Notes under the pieces: generated by a model
Seen by the model: only the letters and a program-made list of their open reading frames with translations
Database searches by the model: none
Told to the model about the DNA's origin: nothing
Assembly (NCBI RefSeq): GCF_900187265.1
Contig: NZ_LT906450.1
Location: 3,587,444 to 3,651,443, forward strand
Reading direction: 5' to 3'
DNA length: 64,000 nt
From: Rhodococcus rhodochrous
GTDB taxonomy: Bacteria; Actinomycetota; Actinomycetes; Mycobacteriales; Mycobacteriaceae
Part shown: positions 36,588 through 46,699 of the stretch, one piece after another
How positions within the stretch are numbered: the stretch's first letter is position 1
How the letters are laid out: every line of letters begins with the position of its first letter
Program-made: the position numbers and the translations under genes

Positions 36588-38228
36588 ATGACCACTGTCC
36601 AGGAGCCGTCCGCGCCCGAGGCGGCGAGTACGCCCGATATCCACACCACCGCCGGCAAGCTGGCCGACCTGCGCAACCGTCAAGCACAGGCCCGGGTCCC
36701 GGTCGGTGAGGCCGCAGTCGAGAAGGTTCACGCCAAGGGCAAGCTGACCGCTCGCGAGCGCATCCAGGCGCTCCTCGACGAAGGATCGTTCGTCGAGCTC
36801 GACGCCCTCGCTCGCCACCGCAGCACCAACTTCGGCCTGGCCGACAACCGTCCGCTCGGCGACGGCGTCGTCACCGGCTACGGCACGATCGACGGCCGCG
36901 ACGTCTGCGTCTTCTCGCAGGACGCCACCGTCTTCGGCGGCAGCCTCGGCGAGGTCTACGGCGAGAAGATCGTCAAGGTCATGGACCTGGCCCTCAAGAC
37001 CGGCCGTCCGCTGATCGGCATCAACGAGGGCGCCGGCGCGCGCATCCAGGAGGGGGTCGTCTCCCTCGGCCTCTACGGTGAGATCTTCCACCGCAACGTG
37101 CAGGCCTCCGGTGTCATCCCGCAGATCTCGCTGATCATGGGCCCCGCGGCCGGTGGTCACGTCTACTCCCCCGCGCTCACCGACTTCGTCGTGATGGTCG
37201 ACCAGACCAGCCAGATGTTCGTCACCGGCCCCGACGTCATCAAGACCGTCACCGGCGAGGACGTCACGATGGAGGACCTCGGCGGCGCCCACACCCACAT
37301 GGTCAAGTCGGGTGTCGCGCACTACGTCGCCGACGGCGAGCAGGACGCCCTGGACTACGTCAAGGACCTGCTGTCCTACCTGCCCAGCAACAACCAGGCC
37401 GCTGCGCCGCGTCTCGCGCCGAGCGACCCGATCGAGGGCGCGATCGAGGATTCCCTCACCGCGGAGGACATCGAGCTCGACACGCTCATCCCGGATTCGC
37501 CGAACCAGCCGTACGACATGCACGAGGTCATCCGTCGCCTGCTCGACGACGACGAGTTCCTCGAGGTCCAGGCCGAGCGCGCGAAGAACATCATCGTCGG
37601 CTTCGGTCGCGTCGACGGCCGCAGCGTCGGCATCGTCGCCAACCAGCCCACGCAGTTCGCCGGCTGCCTCGACATCGACGCATCCGAGAAGGCCGCGCGC
37701 TTCGTCCGCACCTGCGACGCGTTCAACGTGCCGATCATCACGCTCGTCGACGTTCCCGGCTTCCTGCCCGGCACGGAGCAGGAGTACAACGGCATCATCC
37801 GCCGCGGCGCCAAGCTGCTCTACGCCTACGGCGAGGCGACCGTCGGCAAGATCACGGTCATCACCCGTAAGGCCTACGGCGGCGCGTACGACGTCATGGG
37901 TTCCAAGCACATGGGTGCCGACGTCAACCTCGCATGGCCCACCGCGCAGATCGCCGTCATGGGTGCCTCCGGCGCCGTCGGCTTCGTCTACCGCAAGCGC
38001 CTGCTCGAGGCCGCCAAGAACGGCGAGGACGTCGACGCGCTGCGCCTCGAGCTGCAGAACGAGTACGAGGACACCCTGGTGAACCCGTACGTCGCGGCCG
38101 AGCGCGGTTACGTCGACGCGGTGATCCCGCCGTCGCACACGCGCGGTCAGATCGTTTCCGCGCTGCGCCTGCTCGAGCGGAAGATGGTTTCGCTCCCGCC
38201 GAAGAAGCATGGAAACATTCCGCTGTGA
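36588..38228 (+). CDS. accD5: Acyl-CoA carboxylase beta subunit (propionyl-CoA type)
   Basis: Carboxyltransferase that moves CO2 from biotin to acyl-CoA, giving methylmalonyl- or malonyl-CoA for fatty acid and mycolate synthesis. The 546-residue protein has the crotonase-like halves expected: [13 protein letters not shown] and the oxyanion-hole [11 protein letters not shown] in the N half, [19 protein letters not shown] and [16 protein letters not shown] in the C half. Subfamily AccD5 is inferred from the neighbours accE and birA. It works with AccA3 at 42777-44567. It is divergent from birA. Confidence 0.93.
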   Translation: MTTVQEPSAPEAASTPDIHTTAGKLADLRNRQAQARVPVGEAAVEKVHAKGKLTARERIQALLDEGSFVELDALARHRSTNFGLADNRPLGDGVVTGYGTIDGRDVCVFSQDATVFGGSLGEVYGEKIVKVMDLALKTGRPLIGINEGAGARIQEGVVSLGLYGEIFHRNVQASGVIPQISLIMGPAAGGHVYSPALTDFVVMVDQTSQMFVTGPDVIKTVTGEDVTMEDLGGAHTHMVKSGVAHYVADGEQDALDYVKDLLSYLPSNNQAAAPRLAPSDPIEGAIEDSLTAEDIELDTLIPDSPNQPYDMHEVIRRLLDDDEFLEVQAERAKNIIVGFGRVDGRSVGIVANQPTQFAGCLDIDASEKAARFVRTCDAFNVPIITLVDVPGFLPGTEQEYNGIIRRGAKLLYAYGEATVGKITVITRKAYGGAYDVMGSKHMGADVNLAWPTAQIAVMGASGAVGFVYRKRLLEAAKNGEDVDALRLELQNEYEDTLVNPYVAAERGYVDAVIPPSHTRGQIVSALRLLERKMVSLPPKKHGNIPL

Positions 38229-38325
38229 CGCTCCGCGGCAGGACCGGGCGCATCCCGGTCCTGCCGCGACCGTACGGCGTAGCACGTCGCCGACGACGTG
38301 CGATGAACCCGAGAGAGGGATCGAC

Positions 38326-38388
38326 ATGACAGCGACCCGGTGGGCATCCGATGCCCGTGTGGACGCGTATCCGGGGGGTGCCCTGTGA
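38326..38388 (+). CDS. Possible 20-codon leader ORF upstream of accE
   Basis: ATG at 38326, with GAGAGAGGG upstream, opens a 20-residue peptide (MTATRWASDARVDAYPGGAL). Its stop overlaps the accE GTG as GTGA, the same coupling seen at real operon joins here. The peptide's first bases repeat TGACAGCGAC found at the accE start. Whether it is translated as a leader or is chance is not settled. Confidence 0.4.
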   Translation: MTATRWASDARVDAYPGGAL

Positions 38389-38711
38389 CAGCGACGGCAG
38401 AGGACAAGATCATCACCGAGTTCGAGGTCGAAGAGCAGTCGCCCGCGGTCGAGGCCACGGCCGCCGACGGTGCGGCCGAAGCGCCCCAGGAGAACACCGC
38501 GGTCGCCGAGACCGCGGCCGCCATCCGCATCGTCAAGGGCAACCCGTCCGACGAGGAGATCGCGGCTCTCGTCGCCGTGCTCGCCGCTGCCGCTGCGTCG
38601 GCGAGCGACGAGGTCGTCGACACCCGGCCGCCCGAGACCTGGGGTGATCCGACGCGGATGCACCGTCGGTGGGCGCCGTTCTCGCCGTATTCGTACCCGA
38701 ACCGCGGCTGA
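38385..38711 (+). CDS. accE: Acyl-CoA carboxylase epsilon subunit
   Basis: A 108-residue small subunit that stimulates the AccA3-AccD5 complex in mycolata. The N-terminal half is acidic and low complexity; the C-terminal half has the family block IRIVKGNPSDEEIAALVAVL and the WGDPTRM...PYSY tail. GTG at 38385 has a G-rich upstream run (GGGGGGTG), and an in-frame overlap with the short upstream ORF is a possible coupling point. It follows accD5 by 156 bases and precedes maf by one base. Confidence 0.88.
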   Translation: MTATAEDKIITEFEVEEQSPAVEATAADGAAEAPQENTAVAETAAAIRIVKGNPSDEEIAALVAVLAAAAASASDEVVDTRPPETWGDPTRMHRRWAPFSPYSYPNRG

Positions 38712-38712
38712 C

Positions 38713-39375
38713 ATGCCCCGGCTCGTTCTGGCCTCGGCTTCACCCGCCCGCCTCGCGGTTCTCCACGCGGCGGGCGTGAAGCCGTTGGTGCAGGTGTCGG
38801 AGGTCGACGAGGACGCACTGATCGCGTCCCTCGGGCCCGGCACGCCACCGGCGCAGGTCGTCACCGAGCTCGCCCGAGCCAAGGCCACCGACATCCTGCC
38901 CGTCCTGCGCGAGCAGAGGCTGCGCGACGCCGTCGTCATCGGATGCGATTCGATGCTGCTGATCGACGGTGCTCTGCAGGGCAAGCCCGGCACCGTCGAG
39001 GCGGCCCGGAAGCGCTGGCGGACGATGGCCGGTCGCAGCGGTGAGCTGCTCACGGGCCACGCCGTGCTCCGCATCCGGGACGACGAGGTCGTCGCGGAGG
39101 CCGCCGACCACAGCGGCACCGTCGTACACTTCGGCACCCCCACCGACGAGGAACTCGAGGCATATCTCGACAGCGGTGAGCCGCTCGAGGTGGCCGGTGC
39201 CTTCACGCTCGACGGTCACGGGGGCTGGTTCGTCGAGCGCATCGAGGGCGATCCGTCGTCGGTGATCGGCATCGGGTTGCCGCTGGTGCGGCGCCTCCTC
39301 GCCGAGGTCGGCATCTCCGTCGCACGCTTGTGGGCCGAGAACGCCGCGATCCCCCTCGAGTCGCTCGAGAACTGA
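38713..39375 (+). CDS. maf: Maf-family nucleotide pyrophosphatase
   Basis: Cytosolic pyrophosphatase that hydrolyses modified or non-canonical nucleoside triphosphates; early work tied it to septum inhibition. The 220-residue protein begins with [14 protein letters not shown] (Maf motif S/ASxSxxR), has the substrate pocket CDSML and the [10 protein letters not shown] region, and ends in [16 protein letters not shown] at 38713 is one base after the accE stop, so it is in the accD5-accE operon, as in mycobacteria. Confidence 0.92.
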   Translation: MPRLVLASASPARLAVLHAAGVKPLVQVSEVDEDALIASLGPGTPPAQVVTELARAKATDILPVLREQRLRDAVVIGCDSMLLIDGALQGKPGTVEAARKRWRTMAGRSGELLTGHAVLRIRDDEVVAEAADHSGTVVHFGTPTDEELEAYLDSGEPLEVAGAFTLDGHGGWFVERIEGDPSSVIGIGLPLVRRLLAEVGISVARLWAENAAIPLESLEN

Positions 39376-39405
39376 GCCGGACCGGCGAATCCGGTCGCGC
39401 GGGCT

Positions 39406-39822
39406 CTATCGAGCCGTGCCGCCGTACAGGGTCTTCTGCAACGAGCCCACCATCGCCGCGGCCTTGCTCTTCGCGCGCTCCGCGTCCACGCCGTGGAACA
39501 TCTCGTCCACGGTCCCGCACCACAACTGCAGCCACCGCTCGAATCGGGCGGGGGTCAGTCCGTGGTGTCCGTGCAGCGCCCGGTGCACCGGCACGAATGC
39601 TCCGCGATAGCGGGTCGTGCGGAAGAGGATCTGCTCCCAGAAGTCGCCGACGACCACCAGATGGTCGTCGAGTCCGACCACAGCGAGCACGTCGAAGGCC
39701 GGCGCGAGCACGGGATCGTCGAGGGCCCGTTCGTAGAACCGCCGGACCAGCAGGTCGATGTGCTCCCGCGATGCGAGCTCGACCGGGACCGCCCGGTCGC
39801 CGTTGGTGTCACTGCGGGTCAC
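39406..39822 (-). CDS. Group III truncated hemoglobin
   Basis: A 138-residue globin in the truncated hemoglobin pattern: [18 protein letters not shown] and [47 protein letters not shown]. The His in [10 protein letters not shown] region is a candidate proximal or distal ligand. The group III type binds O2/NO or acts in redox defence; function here not known. GTG at 39822 lies eight bases past a TACCGT box. It is divergent from sseA. Confidence 0.85.
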   Translation of the reverse strand: MTRSDTNGDRAVPVELASREHIDLLVRRFYERALDDPVLAPAFDVLAVVGLDDHLVVVGDFWEQILFRTTRYRGAFVPVHRALHGHHGLTPARFERWLQLWCGTVDEMFHGVDAERAKSKAAAMVGSLQKTLYGGTAR

Positions 39823-39841
39823 GTCCCGTCACGGTACCGCC

Positions 39842-39847
39842 TAGAAT
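39842..39847 (+). promoter_or_regulatory. -10 box TAGAAT upstream of sseA
   Basis: TAGAAT lies 37 bases before the sseA GTG, giving a leader of about 30 bases with AGGAG. This contrasts with the leaderless genes nearby. Confidence 0.4.
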
Positions 39848-39884
39848 CGACGGCGCACCTGCCACCACAGCCTCAGGAGCCCAT

Positions 39885-40778
39885 GTGCCCGTCGCACCCG
39901 ATAGCAACCCTTCGTTCGCCGTCTACGCGGATCCCAACCGTCTCGTGTCGACGGAATGGTTGTCCGCTCATCTCGGCCATCCCGAAGTGAAGGTCGTAGA
40001 GTCCGACGAGGACGTCCTGCTCTACGACGTGGGGCACATCCCCGGTGCGGTGAAGATCGACTGGCATCTCGATCTCAACGACCCCGTCACCCGCGACTAC
40101 ATCGACGGCGAGCAGTTCGCCGCGCTGATGGACCGCAAGGGCATCCGCCGCACCGACACCGTGATCATCTACGGCGACAAGTCCAACTGGTGGGCCGCCT
40201 ACGCGCTGTGGGTCTTCACCCTCTTCGGTCACGAGGACGTCCGTCTGCTCGACGGTGGCCGCGACGCGTGGATCTCCGAGAACCGCGACACCACCCTCGA
40301 CATCCCCGTCGCCACGACGAGCGGCTACCCGGTCGTCGAGCGCAACGACGCGCTGATCCGCGCGTTCAAGGACGACGTCCTCGCGCACCTGGGCAAGGGC
40401 CCGCTGGTCGACGTGCGGTCGCCGCAGGAGTACACCGGCGAGCGCACCCACATGCCCGACTACCCGGAGGAGGGCGCCCTGCGCGGCGGCCACATCCCCA
40501 CCGCGGTGTCGATCCCGTGGGCGAAGGCGGCGGCGCCGGACGGCCGGTTCCGTTCGCGGCCCGAACTCGAGGAGATCTACGGCGACATCGACAAGGATGC
40601 CGACGTGATCGCCTACTGCCGGATCGGCGAGCGTTCGAGCCACACCTGGTTCGTGCTCACCTACCTGCTCGGATACTCGAACGTGCGCAACTACGACGGT
40701 TCGTGGACCGAGTGGGGCAACGCGGTCCGCGTGCCCATCGTCAAGGGCGAGGAGCCCGGAGAAGCGCCGGCAGCATGA
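39885..40778 (+). CDS. sseA: Sulfurtransferase SseA (tandem rhodanese)
   Basis: Transfers sulfur from a thiol donor to an acceptor such as cyanide or a thiophilic protein. The 297-residue protein has two rhodanese domains. The C-terminal one carries the active loop CRIGERS ([13 protein letters not shown]); the N-terminal one has Gly in place of Cys ([11 protein letters not shown]), so only the second is active, the usual arrangement. GTG at 39885 follows CAGGAGC; an ATG two bases earlier is out of frame. It overlaps sufE as ATGA. Confidence 0.93.
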   Translation: MPVAPDSNPSFAVYADPNRLVSTEWLSAHLGHPEVKVVESDEDVLLYDVGHIPGAVKIDWHLDLNDPVTRDYIDGEQFAALMDRKGIRRTDTVIIYGDKSNWWAAYALWVFTLFGHEDVRLLDGGRDAWISENRDTTLDIPVATTSGYPVVERNDALIRAFKDDVLAHLGKGPLVDVRSPQEYTGERTHMPDYPEEGALRGGHIPTAVSIPWAKAAAPDGRFRSRPELEEIYGDIDKDADVIAYCRIGERSSHTWFVLTYLLGYSNVRNYDGSWTEWGNAVRVPIVKGEEPGEAPAA

Positions 40779-41188
40779 GCATCCCCGCCCCGCTCGCCGA
40801 GATCGTCGACGACTTCGCCGCCGTCGAGGGTCAGGACAAGCTGCAGTTGCTACTGGAGTTCAGCCGCGAGCTCCCGCCCCTTCCCGCGGAGCTGGAGGAG
40901 GCGGCGATGGAGCCGGTGCCCGAGTGCCAGTCGCCGCTGTTCCTGTCCGTCGACGCATCCGACCGTTCGCGGGTGAAGCTCCACTTCAGCGCCCCCGCGG
41001 AAGCGCCGACCACGCGCGGCTTCGCGTCGATCCTGCATCAGGGACTCGATGGTCTGAGCGCGCAGGAGATCCTCGACGTACCCGACGATTTCTACGCGTC
41101 GCTCGGGCTCGCCGAGGCGGTCAGCCCGCTGCGGCTGCGAGGAATGAGCGCGATGCTCACGCGTATCAAGCGGCACCTCCGAGCCTGA
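40775..41188 (+). CDS. SufE-family protein
   Basis: A 137-residue SufE-like protein, which in Fe-S assembly accepts sulfur from a desulfurase. The key Cys is in PECQSPLFL (about residue 52). ATG at 40775 overlaps the sseA stop by 4 bases. Its pairing with SseA suggests that it accepts sulfur from the rhodanese; this is inference, though the pair also occurs in mycobacteria. Confidence 0.9.
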   Translation: MSIPAPLAEIVDDFAAVEGQDKLQLLLEFSRELPPLPAELEEAAMEPVPECQSPLFLSVDASDRSRVKLHFSAPAEAPTTRGFASILHQGLDGLSAQEILDVPDDFYASLGLAEAVSPLRLRGMSAMLTRIKRHLRA

Positions 41189-41195
41189 CGCGGTC

Positions 41196-42656
41196 ATGGA
41201 GTTCACCGAGCTCGCCGACTACCGGATCCCCCCGGGTGTTCTCACCGAATGGCTGCCGTGCGCGGCCGAGGACGACTGGCGCGAGGACCCCCGCCCCGCC
41301 TCGTACATCCACGAGGCGCATCTGAGGCGTACCTCGGGGGTCCGGTACGGCGGGGGCCGCGACTCGTGGCTCGGCACGGCCTTCGAGGTCGCCGGTCCGC
41401 TCGACACCGAGCGGTTCCGGCGGTCCCTGCAGCGGTGGATCGACCGGCACGAACCGTTGCGCAGCCACGCGCACCTCGCCGAGGAGCAGAGCGGCGGCGG
41501 TCTGGTGCGGCGCACCGCTCCCCCGGGCCGGGTGTCGGTGCGGCCCATCCGGCACGATCCCGCCGATCCCGGCACCATCCACGACCACCTCCTCGGCCTG
41601 TTCGACGACTACACGACGCCGCACCTGTGGCCGTCCTACGTCTTCGCGACGCTCGAGCGGACACCGGACGGGAATGCCGACGACGCGGGGAGCGCGAAGG
41701 ACACCGACGAGCGGTTCACGGTCTTCTTCGGCGCCGACCACTCCATCATCGACGGGTACTCGGTGGTGCTCGTGGCGCACGAGATCTCGGCGCTCTACGA
41801 GGAGGAGCGCACCGGTCGCGCCGCCGACCTGTTCCCGGTGGGCAGTTACATCGATTTCGGCGCCGCCGAACGCGACGACTCCGCGCAGCTCGACGACCAC
41901 GACGAGGCCGTGCAGATCTGGCGGCGGACCCTCACCGAATGCGGCGGCGAACCGCCCGCCTTCCCCCTTCCGATCGGTCCGCGACCCGCGCACGCCACAC
42001 CCCAGCAGCGACTCTCGGAACGCTGGTTCGACGACGACGAGGCGAGTGCCTTCGCGGCGTGCTGCCGGCGCGCCGGGACGGGTTTCTTCGCCGGTGTGCT
42101 GGCGTGTTTCGGCCGGGCGACGGCCGAGTTCACCGGCGCGGAGCGGTTCCGGACGGTCGCGCCCGCACACACCCGCGCCGGGCCGATCTGGGCGGGTTCG
42201 CTCGGTTGGTTCGTCGGCCTGCGCCCGATCGATCTGAAGCTCACGGACACAACGGATTTCGACACTCTGGCGATGCGGGCCGGCGACGAACTGCACCGCA
42301 CCCGCGCGAGCGCCCGGGTGCCGTTCGTGCGGGTGGGTGAACTCCTCGGCGTGCCCATTCGTCCCCGTTTCGTCGTCTCGTACATGGACGTGCGGTTCGT
42401 GCCGATGGCGGCCCAGTGGCCCGAATGGAACGCCCAGGCGCTGCGCAGCCGCAGCTTCACGCACGACGTCTACGTGTGGATCAATCGCACGCCCGAGGGT
42501 GTGAACATGTCGGCGCGATTCCCCGACAACACCATCGCGGGCGAGAACGTTCCGAGCCTTCTCACGCGCACTCGCGAACTGATGCACGAGGTCGCGGTGG
42601 GTGGGCCGTGGATCGCGCAGCCGGAAACGGCAGCAGTCCCACCTACCGGTGAGTAG
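41196..42656 (+). CDS. Condensation-domain acyltransferase, PapA-like
   Basis: A 486-residue member of the condensation/CoA-dependent acyltransferase superfamily resembling mycobacterial PapA enzymes and other lipid acyltransferases. The HHxxxDG motif appears as DHSIIDG (181-187): the catalytic second His is kept, the first is Asp, as in many PapA-type proteins. A second half ends with the FGFR-like bridge TPEGVNMSARF. Substrate is unknown, probably a lipid or sugar-lipid acceptor. It is an insert between sufE and accA3, at 7 bases from sufE, so co-expressed. Confidence 0.78.
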   Translation: MEFTELADYRIPPGVLTEWLPCAAEDDWREDPRPASYIHEAHLRRTSGVRYGGGRDSWLGTAFEVAGPLDTERFRRSLQRWIDRHEPLRSHAHLAEEQSGGGLVRRTAPPGRVSVRPIRHDPADPGTIHDHLLGLFDDYTTPHLWPSYVFATLERTPDGNADDAGSAKDTDERFTVFFGADHSIIDGYSVVLVAHEISALYEEERTGRAADLFPVGSYIDFGAAERDDSAQLDDHDEAVQIWRRTLTECGGEPPAFPLPIGPRPAHATPQQRLSERWFDDDEASAFAACCRRAGTGFFAGVLACFGRATAEFTGAERFRTVAPAHTRAGPIWAGSLGWFVGLRPIDLKLTDTTDFDTLAMRAGDELHRTRASARVPFVRVGELLGVPIRPRFVVSYMDVRFVPMAAQWPEWNAQALRSRSFTHDVYVWINRTPEGVNMSARFPDNTIAGENVPSLLTRTRELMHEVAVGGPWIAQPETAAVPPTGE

Positions 42657-42776
42657 CATTGTGCGCTCGAACGGCCGCCGTAATGTATATGGGCATCCGG
42701 TTACATCGTCGATCCGATCGCCGCTTAGACTGCCCGTCGACGGAAATAACCTAACGATCGATCAACAGGAGGCTCC

Positions 42777-44567
<1,791 letters not shown>

Positions 44568-44607
44568 GACGCCGCTCGAGCAACGCTCGGGCAACACGGC
44601 AGCTCCC

Positions 44608-44647
44608 GACGAGTCCCCCGCATCGCTCACGATGCGGGGGACTCGTC
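44608..44647 (+). terminator. Strong hairpin terminator after accA3
   Basis: A perfect 18-base-pair stem (44608-44625 with 44630-44647) and a CTCA loop lie 41 bases after the stop. There is no U-tract. Confidence 0.8.
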
Positions 44648-44691
44648 GTATCGGCCGTGTCGCGGCCCGGCTCCTGCGCGCGAAAAACCAC

Positions 44692-44697
44692 TAGCCT
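44692..44697 (+). promoter_or_regulatory. -10 box TAGCCT for leaderless DUF1707 gene
   Basis: TAGCCT is followed by six bases and the ATG at 44704; no Shine-Dalgarno sequence is present. Confidence 0.5.
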
Positions 44698-44703
44698 GGA
44701 GTC

Positions 44704-45081
44704 ATGGCCGACCGCCCCGACATCCGCATAGGCACCGCCGAGCGTGAAGAAGCCGTCGCGCTGCTCGGCGAGCACTTCGCCGCGGGCCGTCTCAGCCTGG
44801 CGGAGTTCGACGAGCGGGTCGCGCTCGCCACGCAGGCCACGGTGCGCGGCGACCTGATCCCCCTCTTCGCCGACCTGCCCTCCGCGCCGGCGGCGATGGC
44901 TACGACCGGGCCGCGTGATCTGGTGGAACAGCTGCTCACGCTGGTTCCGTTCATCCTGGTCGCGTTGCTCGTGATCGTCGTCTTCCGGCATCCGATCGCG
45001 CTGCTCATCGCCTTCGGCGTGCTGTTCGTCGTCGGTCGCCGGGCCTACCGGCTCCTCGGCGAGGGCCGCGGCCCGTCCTGA
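44704..45081 (+). CDS. DUF1707 membrane protein (first copy)
   Basis: A 125-residue protein with the DUF1707 domain at the N-terminus: DIRIGTAEREEAVALLGEHFAAGRLSLAEFDERV, typically a small cytosolic SHOCT-like helix pair. Two TM helices (about 74-107) follow. Function unknown; relatives are linked to stress and cell-surface traits. Leaderless by the box at 44692. It has a close paralog immediately downstream, so a tandem duplication is likely. Confidence 0.85.
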   Translation: MADRPDIRIGTAEREEAVALLGEHFAAGRLSLAEFDERVALATQATVRGDLIPLFADLPSAPAAMATTGPRDLVEQLLTLVPFILVALLVIVVFRHPIALLIAFGVLFVVGRRAYRLLGEGRGPS

Positions 45082-45187
45082 CCTCGCGGTGCCCGGCCGC
45101 GCCTTCCTACTCCGGCGGAGATCCTGTAGCGGGTATCACAGCCTTTCGAGGAGCGCCCGTGGCTGTCGCCGGCCCGACGGCACAGGT

Positions 45188-45193
45188 TAGTGT
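45188..45193 (+). promoter_or_regulatory. -10 box TAGTGT for leaderless second DUF1707 gene
   Basis: TAGTGT followed by seven bases and the ATG at 45201; supports that start over the longer in-frame reading beginning at 45159. Confidence 0.5.
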
Positions 45194-45200
45194 GACCGGC

Positions 45201-45638
45201 ATGTCAGAACACCCCGACATCCGGATCGGCAACGCAGAACGCAGTGAGGCGCTCGACCTGCTCGGCGAACACTTCGCACTCGGCCGGCTGACACTGTCGG
45301 AGTTCGACGAACGCAGCGCGAAGGCGTCGGCCGCCACGACGCGGGGCGATCTCCAGGTGCTGTTCACCGACCTGCCCGCCAACGTCACGGAGCTGCCCAC
45401 CACGACCCGCGACGACCTGCCGGTGATCACCCCGAAAAACGATTCCGAGCGCTGGCGCGAGATCGTGATGGGACTGACCCCACTCGTCGCGCTCGTGTTG
45501 TTCTTCACGTTCGACACGTGGTTGTTCTTCCTGTTGATCCCCGCGATGGGCATCGTCCTGTTCGCCGGTCGCGACCGGGACGGGCACAGCACCGACAGCG
45601 ACGCCGACGCCCGGCGGGGCGAGAAGAAGAACGCCTGA
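45201..45638 (+). CDS. DUF1707 membrane protein (second copy)
   Basis: A 145-residue paralog of the gene upstream: DIRIGNAERSEALDLLGEHFALGRLTLSEFDERS in the DUF1707 region, then a linker, two TM helices (about 90-125) and an acidic C-terminal tail. ATG at 45201 is chosen from the leaderless box and alignment with the paralog; an in-frame GTG lies 14 codons earlier. It runs directly into the VanZ-like gene with 3 bases between. Function unknown. Confidence 0.85.
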   Translation: MSEHPDIRIGNAERSEALDLLGEHFALGRLTLSEFDERSAKASAATTRGDLQVLFTDLPANVTELPTTTRDDLPVITPKNDSERWREIVMGLTPLVALVLFFTFDTWLFFLLIPAMGIVLFAGRDRDGHSTDSDADARRGEKKNA

Positions 45639-45641
45639 ACC

Positions 45642-46004
45642 GTGCCGTCCACGCTCCTCCGGCACCGCACTCTGCCACTGATCGTCGCGGTCGTCGTCAT
45701 CACCGCGATGCTGCTCTCCCCCGGCGGCACCGTGCCGAGCGGTCCGCCGCACGCCGACAAGGTCACGCACGCACTGATGTTCGTGGCCCTCGCGCTCTGC
45801 TCCCGCTACGCACGGATCTCCCCCGTCGTCACGGTGGTGTGGCTGGGCCTCTACGGCGTGCTGACGGAGATCCTCCAGGCCACCGTCGCGGTCCGGCGTT
45901 CCGGATCGTTCTGGGACTGGTGCGCCGATCTCGTCGGCGTTGCGATCGGCCTCGCCGTCGCGGCCGTCGTCGGCTCACGTTCTCGCACGCGGTCGAAACC
46001 GTAA
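45642..46004 (+). CDS. VanZ-like membrane protein
   Basis: A 120-residue protein with four membrane segments and the VanZ pattern: DKVTHALMFVALALCSRYA in the second segment and ILQATVAVRRSGSFWDWCADLVGVAIG in the third and fourth. VanZ proteins confer low-level teicoplanin resistance in enterococci; homologs in actinobacteria have unknown roles. GTG at 45642 starts 3 bases after the DUF1707 stop, so it is co-transcribed with it. Confidence 0.82.
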   Translation: MPSTLLRHRTLPLIVAVVVITAMLLSPGGTVPSGPPHADKVTHALMFVALALCSRYARISPVVTVVWLGLYGVLTEILQATVAVRRSGSFWDWCADLVGVAIGLAVAAVVGSRSRTRSKP

Positions 46005-46041
46005 GCATCAACCCGTGATTCGTCACAAACCCTGACGCTGG

Positions 46042-46047
46042 TAGCCT
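46042..46047 (+). promoter_or_regulatory. Candidate -10 box of the type VII-like module
   Basis: TAGCCT lies 55 bases before the ATG at 46102 in a patch between the VanZ gene and the module. The leader would be about 48 bases long and contains GGGGGA next to the start. Confidence 0.35.
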
Positions 46048-46101
46048 CCTCCGCGCCGACAGTCCGACGGGGGATCGGACGGGCTGCTCACGGGGGAACG
46101 A

Positions 46102-46419
46102 ATGTCGCAGGAACAGGTCGCGGACGCACTACCGACGGTGCTCCCGCCGTATCTCTACCTACCGTGCGCGGAAGCGGTCTCGGATCCGGCCGATGCCACC
46201 GTCGACTATCGATATCTCAGCGACGGCCGCATCGCGCTGCTCGCCTACACGGCACTCGACCGTCTCCACTCCTGTTGCGGCGCCGGGCAACCGTGGCTGG
46301 TGCTGCCCACGCACGTGCTCCCGCGACTGCGTGAGGCACAGCCGTGGGATTCGCTGCTGCTCGACGTCCCGATACCCGAAGCGGAACGTCGACACCCGGC
46401 CTCCGGAGACGCGAGATGA
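46102..46419 (+). CDS. SAV_915-like hypothetical protein
   Basis: A 105-residue soluble protein. The segment IALLAYTALDRLHSCCGAGQPWLVLPTHVL resembles the SAV_915/SseB-like family found beside secretion genes in actinobacteria. It may be a chaperone or partner of the two proteins encoded next. No signal peptide. The stop overlaps the next ATG by 4 bases. ATG at 46102 has GGGGGA near it. Confidence 0.65.
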   Translation: MSQEQVADALPTVLPPYLYLPCAEAVSDPADATVDYRYLSDGRIALLAYTALDRLHSCCGAGQPWLVLPTHVLPRLREAQPWDSLLLDVPIPEAERRHPASGDAR

Positions 46420-46697
46420 GCCTGTACGTCGATCCCGACGAACTCGATCGGGCCGCAGGCATCTACACGGGTGCGGCCACGGACACCGCAGATCTCGTCG
46501 ACACCTGCCCCACAAGCGTGGACGCGGGTCTCGCGACCGGCCCGCTCACCGGCATGCTTGCGCAGATCGTCACCGACCTCGCCGGCATGGTCGAGCTCCT
46601 CGGCGGAACGGGTGGCCTGCTGACGACCACAGCGCAGACGTACCGGGACGCCGACGACGAGGCCGCCGCCGCGCTCGTCCGGACCTGGTCGGAGTGA
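46416..46697 (+). CDS. Small helical secretion-like protein (EspC/DUF2580-type)
   Basis: A 93-residue helical protein without a signal peptide. The pattern (LYVDPDELDRAAGIYTGAATDTADL, then TAQTYRDADDE) resembles EspC/DUF2580 partners. The C-terminal YRDAD at 76-80 fits the YxxxD/E type VII secretion signal. ATG at 46416 overlaps the previous stop as ATGA; the next gene begins two bases after its stop. It probably dimerises with the WxG protein downstream; this is inferred. Confidence 0.72.
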   Translation: MSLYVDPDELDRAAGIYTGAATDTADLVDTCPTSVDAGLATGPLTGMLAQIVTDLAGMVELLGGTGGLLTTTAQTYRDADDEAAAALVRTWSE

Positions 46698-46699
46698 CC

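Noticed and set aside
36573-39206. Minus-strand open frame of 877 codons
   Set aside because: It is antisense to accD5, accE and maf and has no family-like segments; a GC-driven shadow.
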